A stretch of DNA of 64,000 nt, taken from Bacillota bacterium (GTDB lineage: Bacteria > Bacillota_E > JAJZYS01 > JAJYTV01). The position numbers and the translations under genes were made by a program. Shown here piece after piece: positions 34,741 to 41,789 of this stretch; the first letter of the stretch is position 1, and every line of letters begins with the position of its first letter. The stretch covers positions 124,001-188,000 of the forward strand of contig JAJZVM010000002.1 in assembly GCA_021845645.1 (NCBI GenBank), given 5' to 3'. Below the pieces are notes generated by a model. That model searched no databases, was not told the DNA's origin, and was given only the letters and a program-made list of their open reading frames with translations.

Positions 34741-34750
34741 CGGCCATACC

Positions 34751-34789
34751 GACTGAAAGGCGCCGGGCCAGGCCCGGCGCCTTTCAGTC
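34751..34789. terminator. Perfect 19-bp inverted repeat between convergent genes
   Basis: GACTGAAAGGCGCCGGGCC and its exact complement separated by a single A. It lies just after the MBL stop and contains the stop codon of the convergent CoA-transferase gene (34784-34786). There is no U-tract. It could act as a bidirectional terminator. Confidence 0.65.
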
Positions 34790-36013
34790 CGTCTGTCCTT
34801 GACCCCCCGGCGGCCCGTTCGCGACGCCGTCCGCGAACGCGGCCTCGACCTCGGCTTCGCTCAGCCCCGCTTCGCGCAGGATGCGCCGCGTGTGCTGGCC
34901 GTGCAGCGGCGGCGGCGTGCGCGGCATGGCCGGCGTGCCGGTGAAGCGCCACGGCAGCCGCACCTGCTTCAGGTTCGGGATCAGCGGGTGCTCCATCTCC
35001 ACCACGGTGCCCGCGCGCGCCACCTCGTGGCTCTGGAACACCTCGCTGACGCTGCGGATGGGCCCGCAGGGGATGCCGGCCGCGGTGAGGATGCCCAGCC
35101 ACTCCTCCCGGTCGCGGCGCGACAGGGCGGCATCGATGGCACCCTTCAGCGCGATGCGGTTGGTCACGCGCGCCGGATTCGCAGCGAACCGCTCGTCGTG
35201 CACCCACTCGGGGTGACCCAGGGCTTCCGCCAGGCTCTTGAACTGCCGGTCGTTGCCGACGCCGAGCGTCAACGGCCCATCCTGCGTCTCGAAGACCTCG
35301 TAGGGGGCCATCGACGGATGGGCGTTGCCGTAGCGCCTTGCCGGCTGCCCCGTGAGCAGATGGCTCGAGGCGACGTTGGCCAGCATGGCGACCTCGCATT
35401 CGAAGAGGGAGACTGTGAGATGCTGTCCCTTTCCGGTCTGGCAGCGGGAGTAGAGCGCCGCGAGGATGCCGCTCAGCAGGAACGAACTCGTGAAGAGGTC
35501 GGCGGCGGCGACGCCCACCTTGTAGGGCTGCCCGTCCTCGGGGCCGGTGACGGACATGAGGCCGCCCGCGCCCTGGATGACGAAGTCGTAGCCCGCCCGG
35601 TCGTCGCCCAGGGGGTAGCCGCGCACGCTGGCGGTGATGAGGGCCGGATTGTCCCGCCGCATCGCCTCGAGCGACAGGTTGAAGCGCTCGAGGTTGCCCG
35701 GGCGGAAGTTCTCGACGACCACATCGGCCCAGGAGAGCGCCAGGCGGCGCACGACGTCCTGCGCCAGGGGCCGCGTCAGGTCGAGTGCGATGCTCTCCTT
35801 GTTGCGGTTGACGCCCAGGTAGTAGGCCGACTCGCCCGCGATGAAGGGAGGTCCCCAGCTGCGCGTCTCGTCGCCCTCCTGCACGTGCTCGACCTTGATC
35901 ACGCGCGCTCCAAGCTCGCCGAGGGCCATCGTCGCGTATGGCCCCGCGAGCACGCGCGAGAGATCGAGAACCCGCACCCCTGTGAGCGGCCCGTCGGCCG
36001 CGTCCCTAGGCAC
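34784..36013 (-). CDS. CoA-transferase family III (CaiB/BaiF)
   Basis: The 409-residue acyl-CoA:carboxylate CoA-transferase has N-terminal VRVLDLSRVLAGPYATM, GARVIKVEHVQEGD, SWGPPF, YLGVNRNKESIALDL and the catalytic Asp region GVAAADLFTSSFLLSG. The C-terminal part has GIPCGPIRSVSEVF. GTG 36013 overlaps the stop of the upstream aminotransferase by eight bases, so the two are coupled. The acid substrate is not evident. Confidence 0.93.
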   Translation of the reverse strand: MPRDAADGPLTGVRVLDLSRVLAGPYATMALGELGARVIKVEHVQEGDETRSWGPPFIAGESAYYLGVNRNKESIALDLTRPLAQDVVRRLALSWADVVVENFRPGNLERFNLSLEAMRRDNPALITASVRGYPLGDDRAGYDFVIQGAGGLMSVTGPEDGQPYKVGVAAADLFTSSFLLSGILAALYSRCQTGKGQHLTVSLFECEVAMLANVASSHLLTGQPARRYGNAHPSMAPYEVFETQDGPLTLGVGNDRQFKSLAEALGHPEWVHDERFAANPARVTNRIALKGAIDAALSRRDREEWLGILTAAGIPCGPIRSVSEVFQSHEVARAGTVVEMEHPLIPNLKQVRLPWRFTGTPAMPRTPPPLHGQHTRRILREAGLSEAEVEAAFADGVANGPPGGQGQTD

Positions 36014-37169
36014 GGGCCGTCAGCGCCGCCAGGGCGCGGTGTGCCGCAGCTACGTCGTCGAGATTGTTGTACGGTCCGAACGAGAAGCGCACGCCCGGAG
36101 GGTCCAGCTCTCCGACGCGGCGGGCGATCACGCGGTGCTCGGATGCGAGGCGCGCCAAAACGTCCTCGGGGCCGTCCGGGAAGCGCAAGGTGCACATCGC
36201 GGCCCTGCGCGGGACCGCTGCGAGGTCGACGCCGGGCGGCAGCCCGTCGACGAACGCATCCAAGAGGCTCCGCTGATGGGCCTCGATCACCGAGGAGCCG
36301 ATCTCGGACCGCAGGGCGATCGCCGCCTCGAGCCCCTCGAAGAGCGGCCAGTTCAGCGTGCCGACCTCAAAGCGGCGCGCCTCCTGCCGCCAGGGCACGT
36401 CCCCTTGGTCGCGGCCGGCAAGGTCGTGCTCGGCGGAGCCGCTGCCGGCCGGCAGGAACCCGATGCGGGACAGGCTGGCCGGGCGGATGTAGATGCCGGA
36501 GGTGCCCACCGGGCCGAGGAGCCACTTGTGGCCTGAGAACGGGTAGAAGTCCGGGTCGATCGCGCCGAGGTCGACCGGCACCTGTCCCACGGCCTGCGCC
36601 CCGTCGATGAGCGACGAGACGCCGCGGCTGCGGCAGATCTCCACGATCTCCCGCGCGGGTAGCACGCGCCCGCTCGTCTGGAGCACGTGGCTCACGGCCA
36701 CCAGGCGGGTGCGCGCACCGATCAGGCGCCCGAGATCCCTGAGCAGACCCTCGTCGTCCTCGGCCATCTGCCACGTGATCACCTTGATGCGGCCCATCGC
36801 TTCCAAAGCCCGCCATGGGTAGCGGTTCGCGGGATGCTCGTCCGCCCCGACGATCACCTCGTCGCCCTCACGCCACGCGAGGCCCTGCGCGATCCAGTTG
36901 ATCGTCTGCGTCACGTTGCTCGCAAAGCTGACGCTCACCTGCGGCACGCCGAGCAGGAGGGCCACCGCCGCGCGCGCCGACGCCAAGCCCTCGCGCCGGC
37001 GTTCGTAGGCTTCCGGCCAACCCGCGCCTTCGACCTGCCACTGCTCGTACGACTTGAAGAAGCGCACTGTCACGGCCTGCGGTGCCGCGCCCATGGTGCC
37101 GGTGTTCAGGTATACCTTGCGCCGCAGGACCGGCACGTCCCTACGCAGGTCCTCGAGCGTGTAACCCAT
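36006..37169 (-). CDS. Class V PLP-dependent aminotransferase (isopenicillin-N epimerase/desulfurase-like)
   Basis: The 387-residue class V enzyme has VYLNTGTMGAAPQAV at the N-terminus, SFASNVTQTINWIAQGL, EHPANRYPW (PLP-stacking His region), LIDGAQAVGQVPVDL (PLP Asp) and PLP Lys in FSGHKWLLGPVG. RFSFGPYNNLDDV closes the C-terminal domain. No desulfurase Cys loop is seen. It overlaps the CoA-transferase gene. The pair could serve breakdown of an amino acid through a CoA thioester, which is inference. Confidence 0.88.
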   Translation of the reverse strand: MGYTLEDLRRDVPVLRRKVYLNTGTMGAAPQAVTVRFFKSYEQWQVEGAGWPEAYERRREGLASARAAVALLLGVPQVSVSFASNVTQTINWIAQGLAWREGDEVIVGADEHPANRYPWRALEAMGRIKVITWQMAEDDEGLLRDLGRLIGARTRLVAVSHVLQTSGRVLPAREIVEICRSRGVSSLIDGAQAVGQVPVDLGAIDPDFYPFSGHKWLLGPVGTSGIYIRPASLSRIGFLPAGSGSAEHDLAGRDQGDVPWRQEARRFEVGTLNWPLFEGLEAAIALRSEIGSSVIEAHQRSLLDAFVDGLPPGVDLAAVPRRAAMCTLRFPDGPEDVLARLASEHRVIARRVGELDPPGVRFSFGPYNNLDDVAAAHRALAALTARA

Positions 37170-37230
37170 GGCCTGGCCTCCTCGCTGCTCCAGTTACGCC
37201 GAATCGCGATCGGTCACCTGCCGCAGGCTC

Positions 37231-37239
37231 TGCTATCAT
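37231..37239 (+). promoter_or_regulatory. Extended -10 promoter placing transcription at the start codon
   Basis: TGCTATCAT at 37231-37239 fits TGnTAtaaT. The GTG at 37247 begins eight bases after its last base, so the mRNA probably starts at or within two bases of the start codon. Confidence 0.5.
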
Positions 37240-37246
37240 CCTAGAG

Positions 37247-37963
37247 GTGGCACTCCGAAGCTCGGTCGGAAAGCGGGCGACGGCTACGGCAGACGTCAGG
37301 CGCGACGGCAGGACGGCCAGGCTGCAGCGGTTCTACGGCATGGCCCACAGACTCTACGACATGTTCATGTTCGAGGCGTCCCAGGAGACCTGGGCTGCGG
37401 TGCTCGCGCTCATGCGCCCAGCGCCGGGAGACAGGATTCTCGACGCCGGATGCGGCACCGGCAGGCTCGCGATCGCCCTCGCGGACCTCGTCGGCGGGGA
37501 AGGCGACGTGCAAGCGGTGGACGTCTCTCCCGCGATGCTGCGTCAAGCCGCGCGCCAGATCGCCCGCACGCCGCTGGCCGGAGGCATCGCGCTGCGCCAG
37601 GCGGATCTGCGGCAGCTCCCCTATCCGGACGACGCCTTCCAGGCGGCCGCCGCGAGCCTTGTGCTCGAGCTTCTCAGCCCGGAAGGCGTCAAGGCCGCTC
37701 TCCGTGAACTCATGCGGGTCGTGCGGCCCGGCGGGCGCATCGTCGTCGCGGCGCTCGCCGAGGAACTGCCCTACGGGCGCACGCTCTCCTTCTATCTTGT
37801 GCTGCGCGCCATCCTGCGGCTCTCTGCGCTCGGCCGCCCGCTCGCCCTGCGCAGGCTGGCGGCGGAGGCCGGCCTGCTGCCGCGCATCTCGATGCGCCGC
37901 AGCCTGCTGCGGCTTCCGGTGGACATTCTCCTCTGCGAGGTTCCGCACGATCCGGTCGACTGA
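37247..37963 (+). CDS. Class I SAM-dependent methyltransferase
   Basis: The 238-residue UbiE-like methyltransferase has a helical entry (ARLQRFYGMAHRLYDMF), SAM motif I ILDAGCGTGRLAIAL, VQAVDVSPAML, motif II region LRQADLRQLPYPDDAF and post-motif RELMRVVRPGGRIVV. The acceptor is unknown. GTG 37247 lies just after an extended -10 and lacks a proper upstream ribosome site, which points to a leaderless mRNA. A hairpin at 37980-38015 may end the transcript. Confidence 0.88.
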   Translation: MALRSSVGKRATATADVRRDGRTARLQRFYGMAHRLYDMFMFEASQETWAAVLALMRPAPGDRILDAGCGTGRLAIALADLVGGEGDVQAVDVSPAMLRQAARQIARTPLAGGIALRQADLRQLPYPDDAFQAAAASLVLELLSPEGVKAALRELMRVVRPGGRIVVAALAEELPYGRTLSFYLVLRAILRLSALGRPLALRRLAAEAGLLPRISMRRSLLRLPVDILLCEVPHDPVD

Positions 37964-37979
37964 CGACGCGCGTCAGGCT

Positions 37980-38015
37980 GATGCCGCCAGGACCGACACC
38001 GGTCCCGGCGGCATC
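37980..38015 (+). terminator. Hairpin after the methyltransferase gene
   Basis: GATGCCGCCAGGACCG pairs with the sequence at 38000-38015 with one mismatch and a short loop. It is followed by TTCGTCG, a weak U-tract. Confidence 0.5.
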
Positions 38016-38154
38016 TTCGTCGCGCCGCGGGTGCAGACTGTGTGCATGCTGGCGCGGCCTACCGGCTTGGCGCGGCCAGAGCCGTCGTCCCATTGGACCA
38101 TGACCTGCTGGGCTAAGCGGCCCTTGACGCCAACCCGCAGAAACTCGACCGTTT

Positions 38155-38170
38155 GTTAGGTGAGCCTAAC
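38155..38170 (+). promoter_or_regulatory. DtxR/IdeR-type operator upstream of the Nramp-like gene
   Basis: GTTAGG-TGAG-CCTAAC is a perfect 6+6 inverted repeat. It closely matches the DtxR/IdeR box half sites (TTAGGTnAGnCTAA). It lies 31 bases before the GTG of a metal-transporter gene and downstream of a TTGACG (38124-38129). A metal-sensing DtxR-family repressor is the expected ligand. Confidence 0.6.
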
Positions 38171-38200
38171 TTCTGCGACGCTACGTGAGGAGGTGCGCGG

Positions 38201-39532
38201 GTGAGGCGCGAAGGCGCAGGCTATGCCGTCCCGGAACGGCTCGCGCACAACCGTGCACGGCGTGCCGCGACATCCGCGCTCAAGGAAACCGCCAGGGCCG
38301 GCGGCCGCAGAGGCCTCGGCAGGCTGCTGCTGATCAGCGCCATCGCCGGACCTGGACTCATGGTCATGCTCGCCGACACCGACGCCGGCAGCATCGTCAC
38401 GGCCTCGCAGTCCGGGGCGCTCTGGGGCTACGGCATGCTGCTGCCGCAGCTGCTGCTGATCCCTGTGCTCTACGTCGTCCAGGAGATGACGGTGCGCCTT
38501 GGCGTGCTGACGCGCCGCGGGCACGGCGAGCTGATCCGCGAGATCTTCGGCAGGCCGTGGGCCCTGCTGTCGGTACTGACGCTCTTCGTCGCGGCGGTAG
38601 GCGCCCTTGTCACCGAGTTCGCGGGCATCGCCGGCGTCTCGGAGCTCTTCGGCGTACCACCGTCCTACACGGTCATCCTCGCGGCGCTCCTCCTGATCGG
38701 ACTCGGGCTCAGCGGCGGCTACCGCCGCGTGGAGCACGTCGGCATCGCCCTCGGGCTTTTCGAACTCTTCTTCCTGCCGGCCGCGCTCATGGCCCATCCC
38801 GCCCCTGCGGCCATCGTGCACGGTCTCGGCCAGATGCCGCTCGGCAACCGCAGCTACCTCATGCTGCTCGCGGCAAACGTGGGCGCCGTCATCATGCCCT
38901 GGATGGTCTTCTACCAGCAGGGCGCCGTCATCGACAAGGGCCTGAGGCCGAATCACCTGCGCGGCGCAAGGATCGACACCCTGATAGGCGCCGTCGTGAC
39001 CCAGCTCGTGATGATCTTCGTCGTCATCGCGGTCGCCGCGACGATCGGTCGCACGGGGCACGCCCAGGCGCTCCAGGGCATCCCGGAGATCTCGCGGGCC
39101 CTGCAGCCCTTCCTCGGCTTCGCCGGAGCGAAGGTGGCCTTCGGCCTGGGCATCCTCGGGGCGTCCCTCGTCGCCGCCATCGTCGTTTCCGTGGCGGCGG
39201 CCTTCGGCATCGGCGAGGCGTTCGGCTGCCCGCACAGCCTCAATCGCAAGATCAGCGAGGCGCCGCACTTCTATCTCGCGTACACCTCCGCGCTGGTGCT
39301 GGGCGCGGCGGTCGTCCTGACGGGCGTACCGCTCATCCATCTCACGATCGACATCGAAGTGATGAACGCCATTCTCCTGCCCATCGTGCTCGGCTTCCTC
39401 CTGGCGCTCGAAGCCAGGGCTCTGCCGGCCCAGTCCCGCATGAAGGGCCCATACCGCTGGTTCGTCTACCTGGCGACGGGATCGGTGATCGTCGTCGGTC
39501 TCGTCACCACGTTCCACGCCGTGATCGGCTAG
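38201..39532 (+). CDS. Nramp-related divalent metal transporter with altered metal site
   Basis: The 443-residue protein has about eleven membrane segments with the Nramp layout. In segment 1 the ion-binding DPGN is replaced by DAGS (61-64, within ADTDAGSIVTASQ). In segment 6 the usual MPHN becomes MPWM (AVIMPWMVFYQQGAV). Such changes occur in Nramp-related proteins proposed to carry other divalent ions such as Mg2+, so the substrate is uncertain. GTG 38201 lies six bases after GAGGAGGT. The DtxR-type operator upstream points to control by Mn2+ or Fe2+. Confidence 0.87.
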   Translation: MRREGAGYAVPERLAHNRARRAATSALKETARAGGRRGLGRLLLISAIAGPGLMVMLADTDAGSIVTASQSGALWGYGMLLPQLLLIPVLYVVQEMTVRLGVLTRRGHGELIREIFGRPWALLSVLTLFVAAVGALVTEFAGIAGVSELFGVPPSYTVILAALLLIGLGLSGGYRRVEHVGIALGLFELFFLPAALMAHPAPAAIVHGLGQMPLGNRSYLMLLAANVGAVIMPWMVFYQQGAVIDKGLRPNHLRGARIDTLIGAVVTQLVMIFVVIAVAATIGRTGHAQALQGIPEISRALQPFLGFAGAKVAFGLGILGASLVAAIVVSVAAAFGIGEAFGCPHSLNRKISEAPHFYLAYTSALVLGAAVVLTGVPLIHLTIDIEVMNAILLPIVLGFLLALEARALPAQSRMKGPYRWFVYLATGSVIVVGLVTTFHAVIG

Positions 39533-39540
39533 CCTTCGCC

Positions 39541-40218
39541 TTAGCTCCCGACGACCTGCCGGTAGGCGATGTACGAGTACACGACTGTGCTCAGGGCAGC
39601 CGCCACCACGCAGACGAGCAGGATGAGCCTGGCCGCCTGTGGCCAGAACGGCAGCAGCACGACGGGCAGGAGGCCGCCGATCATGAACACCGGCCCGCCG
39701 AACCGGTGCGTGCGGCGCCATACTTCCTCGTTGGCCAAGGTCCAGGGCGTGCGGACGCCGACGAAGTAGTTGTGACGAACGCGCCCGAGCGAGTTGCCGA
39801 TGAACATGAAGAGCAGTCCGACGACCAGGACGGCGACATCACCGATCTGCATGGCGTGGCCAAGATTGCGCCAGATGCTGGAGAAGAAGGTGAACGCCAG
39901 GACCAGCACCAGCAGCAGGCGCAGCGAGCGGTAGAAGGGCAGAAAGGCCGGGTAGTTGCGGCGCCTTGGGTCGATCACCGGCACAATGATCAGGAACAGC
40001 CAGAGCAGGATGGAGACGCCGATCGGGAAGGCGACCGCGGCGATCGGCGACATCCACCCGTTCGCCTGGCCATTGAGTCCGAAGTGGGTCGCGACGCGGG
40101 TCGGCAGCTGCGGCAGGGCCCAGATGCCCACGCCGATCATCGCTAGCCAGACCATGTAGATCGGCCAGTCGTGGCGGATCTCGCTGCGGATCCGGTATTC
40201 CGGCATCCGATCATTCAT
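39541..40218 (-). CDS. SdpI/DUF1648 family membrane protein
   Basis: The 225-residue protein has about six membrane segments. The N-terminal DUF1648 motif PTRVATHFGLNGQANGW and the C-terminal SdpI motif FVGVRTPWTLANEEVW are both clear. SdpI of Bacillus gives immunity to the killing factor SdpC and relays its signal to SdpR, but many homologues lack a toxin partner, and none is seen here. It overlaps the ArsR-family gene by eight bases, the usual SdpR-SdpI arrangement. Confidence 0.9.
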   Translation of the reverse strand: MNDRMPEYRIRSEIRHDWPIYMVWLAMIGVGIWALPQLPTRVATHFGLNGQANGWMSPIAAVAFPIGVSILLWLFLIIVPVIDPRRRNYPAFLPFYRSLRLLLVLVLAFTFFSSIWRNLGHAMQIGDVAVLVVGLLFMFIGNSLGRVRHNYFVGVRTPWTLANEEVWRRTHRFGGPVFMIGGLLPVVLLPFWPQAARLILLVCVVAAALSTVVYSYIAYRQVVGS

Positions 40219-40510
40219 GTCGGTCTTCCCTTTCCCCAGGCGCGTCGCCTTTGCGCAGGATGTCGAATCCCCATCCGAGCGCCTCCTGCAGCACCGTGGT
40301 GTGCAGGGAATAGATGATCATCTGACCCTGGCGTCGCGAGAGTACAAGGTCCGCCTGCCGCAACATGTTCAGATGGTGCGAGATGCTGGGTTTCGTGAGC
40401 GTGAAGGCGGACGCGATCTCCCCCGCGCTGAGGTCGCCGCGGCTGAGCATGCGCAGGATCTGCCGGCGGGTCGGGTCCGAGAGGGCATGAAACACATCCC
40501 CCAGCGACAT
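40211..40510 (-). CDS. ArsR/SdpR-family transcriptional repressor
   Basis: The 99-residue winged-helix protein has DVFHALSDPTRRQILRML, LSAGEIASAF, the recognition helix TKPSISHHLNMLRQADLV and a wing RRQGQMIIYSL. It lacks the ELCVCDL metal motif, which fits the SdpR/autorepressor branch. ATG 40510 is chosen because GAGGAGGT lies seven bases upstream; GTG 40519 overlaps that site. A 7+7 palindrome just upstream is its likely operator. Confidence 0.92.
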   Translation of the reverse strand: MSLGDVFHALSDPTRRQILRMLSRGDLSAGEIASAFTLTKPSISHHLNMLRQADLVLSRRQGQMIIYSLHTTVLQEALGWGFDILRKGDAPGEREDRHE

Positions 40511-40534
40511 GCCGAACACCTCCTCGCACGTTTC

Positions 40535-40552
40535 GATGATTGTCTAATCATC
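40535..40552 (-). promoter_or_regulatory. Palindromic operator of the SdpR-SdpI unit
   Basis: GATGATT-GTCT-AATCATC is a perfect 7+7 inverted repeat with a four-base spacer, 25 bases before the SdpR-like start. On the minus strand it overlaps GACAAT, a possible -10, so binding would block transcription. Confidence 0.6.
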
Positions 40553-40845
40553 GGCTTCCGTCAAGCCCCGACGGGCGTCGCCCAGAAGGCCATAGCGCAC
40601 GGTGGTGCAATGGCTCCGTCTTCCATGGTCGGCCTGCCGACCTGCAGCTCACGGCGGGCGCGGCAGGTCCGGCGCACAAGGAGGATACCCCAGGGGAGGG
40701 GCGCTGCCGGGCAAGCCGATACCTCATGCTGGTATGTGTCTCCGTATCGTCGTCTACAGTACTTCCCTGCCACACGGGTCGCCACGACCCGCGACATGCC
40801 GCCCGGACCCTGGCGAGTGGCCATGATGCATGCGCCTGTTTTCAC
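40553..40845. other. Intergenic region without a supported gene
   Basis: Lies between the SdpR operator and the promoter of the DUF981 gene. Some hairpin potential is present but no gene, ribosome site or family match was found. Confidence 0.4.
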
Positions 40846-40874
40846 TTGTGCCGGGGGCCACTTTGTCGTATCCT
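40846..40874 (+). promoter_or_regulatory. Promoter of the DUF981 transcript
   Basis: TTGTGC (40846-40851), a 17-base spacer and TATCCT (40869-40874). This predicts a leader of about 190 bases before the ATG at 41072. Confidence 0.5.
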
Positions 40875-40908
40875 GCGCCATCCCGCTCTGGCACATGGCC
40901 GGGGTGTG

Positions 40909-41062
40909 GGTACTTTGGGGGGCCATCCAACCCCCCGGCCGCACCAGTACGAAACGGACTAGATGTTCATATGGCCAAAAATGCACAAGGGGGATAGTTG
41001 CTCCAGGCAGAGTCCCGCAAGGGATGGCGCCGACGGCCGCGAGGCGCCCTGCCAAGGGGAGG
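40909..41062 (+). ncRNA. Structured 5' leader of the DUF981 gene (candidate cis-regulatory RNA)
   Basis: Two structured parts are visible. The first is a long hairpin: GTACT (40910-40914) pairs with AGTAC (40946-40950), with GGGGGG/CCCCCC inside. The second is a compact three-way junction: outer stem GGCAG (41006-41010)/CTGCC (41049-41053), a TCCC-GCAA-GGGA hairpin with GNRA loop (41013-41024), and GGCGCC/GGCGCC (41026-41031/41043-41048). It ends three bases before the GGGGAGG ribosome site. It matches no riboswitch class I can recall. Confidence 0.4.
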
Positions 41063-41071
41063 CAAAGTTCC

Positions 41072-41641
41072 ATGATCGACTATCTTGCAGTGATGCTCGT
41101 ATCCGTAGGTGCTGGGCTTGCGCTTCTGGCCACGTACCTCTTCTTCGCCCCGGCTCCGGAGAACCGCCCGACCTGGGGCTTCGGCTTCGGCGCCACCGCC
41201 CTCATCCTGGCTGCGACGTCGATCCCGATGGTCGTCACCTGGCCGCTCCCGGGCAGCTACAACGTCGCCTACGGTGAGCCCGCCCTGATGTTCGGCGCCC
41301 TCTTCACCGTCGCAGGCCTCGCTCTCGTCTTCCGCCTCGAGCTCCTCGGCCCGGCGATCTGGGGCTTCTTCGCCGGCATCGCCGCGACGGTCGTAGGCAC
41401 GCACATCATCAGCCTGCACATGTCGAACGAGCCCACGGTGGCGGGCATGGGCTTCATCCTCGCCGGCATCGGCGGCATCCTGACCCTCCCGGCCGTCATC
41501 TTCAAGAACCAGCGCTGGGTCGCCATCGTCGCAGCGCTCGTGCTCGCCGTCGCAGCCATCCTCTGGCTCTACACCGGCCTCCTCAGCTACCCCGGCCACA
41601 TGGCGGACTTCGCCAAGTACGTGCCGGCGTACATGAAGTAG
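41072..41641 (+). CDS. DUF981 family membrane protein
   Basis: The 189-residue protein is almost entirely hydrophobic, with about six membrane segments. MIDYLAVMLVSVGAGLALLA, GALFTVAGLALVF and the GMGFILAGIGGI segment match the DUF981 family as I remember it, which is known mainly from archaea and acidophilic bacteria. Function is unknown; a role in membrane physiology or pH tolerance is speculation. ATG 41072 lies nine bases after GGGGAGG. A long structured leader precedes it. Confidence 0.65.
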   Translation: MIDYLAVMLVSVGAGLALLATYLFFAPAPENRPTWGFGFGATALILAATSIPMVVTWPLPGSYNVAYGEPALMFGALFTVAGLALVFRLELLGPAIWGFFAGIAATVVGTHIISLHMSNEPTVAGMGFILAGIGGILTLPAVIFKNQRWVAIVAALVLAVAAILWLYTGLLSYPGHMADFAKYVPAYMK

Positions 41642-41682
41642 CAGGTTCCTTCCCGGGAGACCATCGCGGCGGTTCCCCAGCG

Positions 41683-41715
41683 GCAAGGCACCGGACCTCA
41701 GGTCCGGTGCCTTGC
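41683..41715. terminator. Perfect 16-bp inverted repeat after the DUF981 gene
   Basis: GCAAGGCACCGGACCT and its exact complement separated by a single C, between convergent genes. There is no U-tract. It is the same design as the repeat at 34751-34789. Confidence 0.55.
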
Positions 41716-41789
41716 ACGTTGCCTGCCGGCGCGCCGGCCCCGCCTCGTGCCAGGATGCGTCACGCCGCGCGTCGCGGCACGGGGACGCG

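Noticed and set aside
37964..38200. Additional small gene before the Nramp-like gene
   Set aside because: The frame at 37659-38159 lies mostly over the methyltransferase in another frame and has no ribosome site.
40977..41053. Cyclic-di-GMP riboswitch
   Set aside because: TGCACAAGGGG and GGGATGGC recall parts of the class I consensus, but the conserved core (CACGCACAGGGCAAACC and the tetraloop receptor) is not present in order.
40217..41071. Open frame running into the DUF981 protein from upstream
   Set aside because: The extension is not hydrophobic or family-like and would cover the SdpR operator and the leader. ATG 41072 has a good ribosome site.
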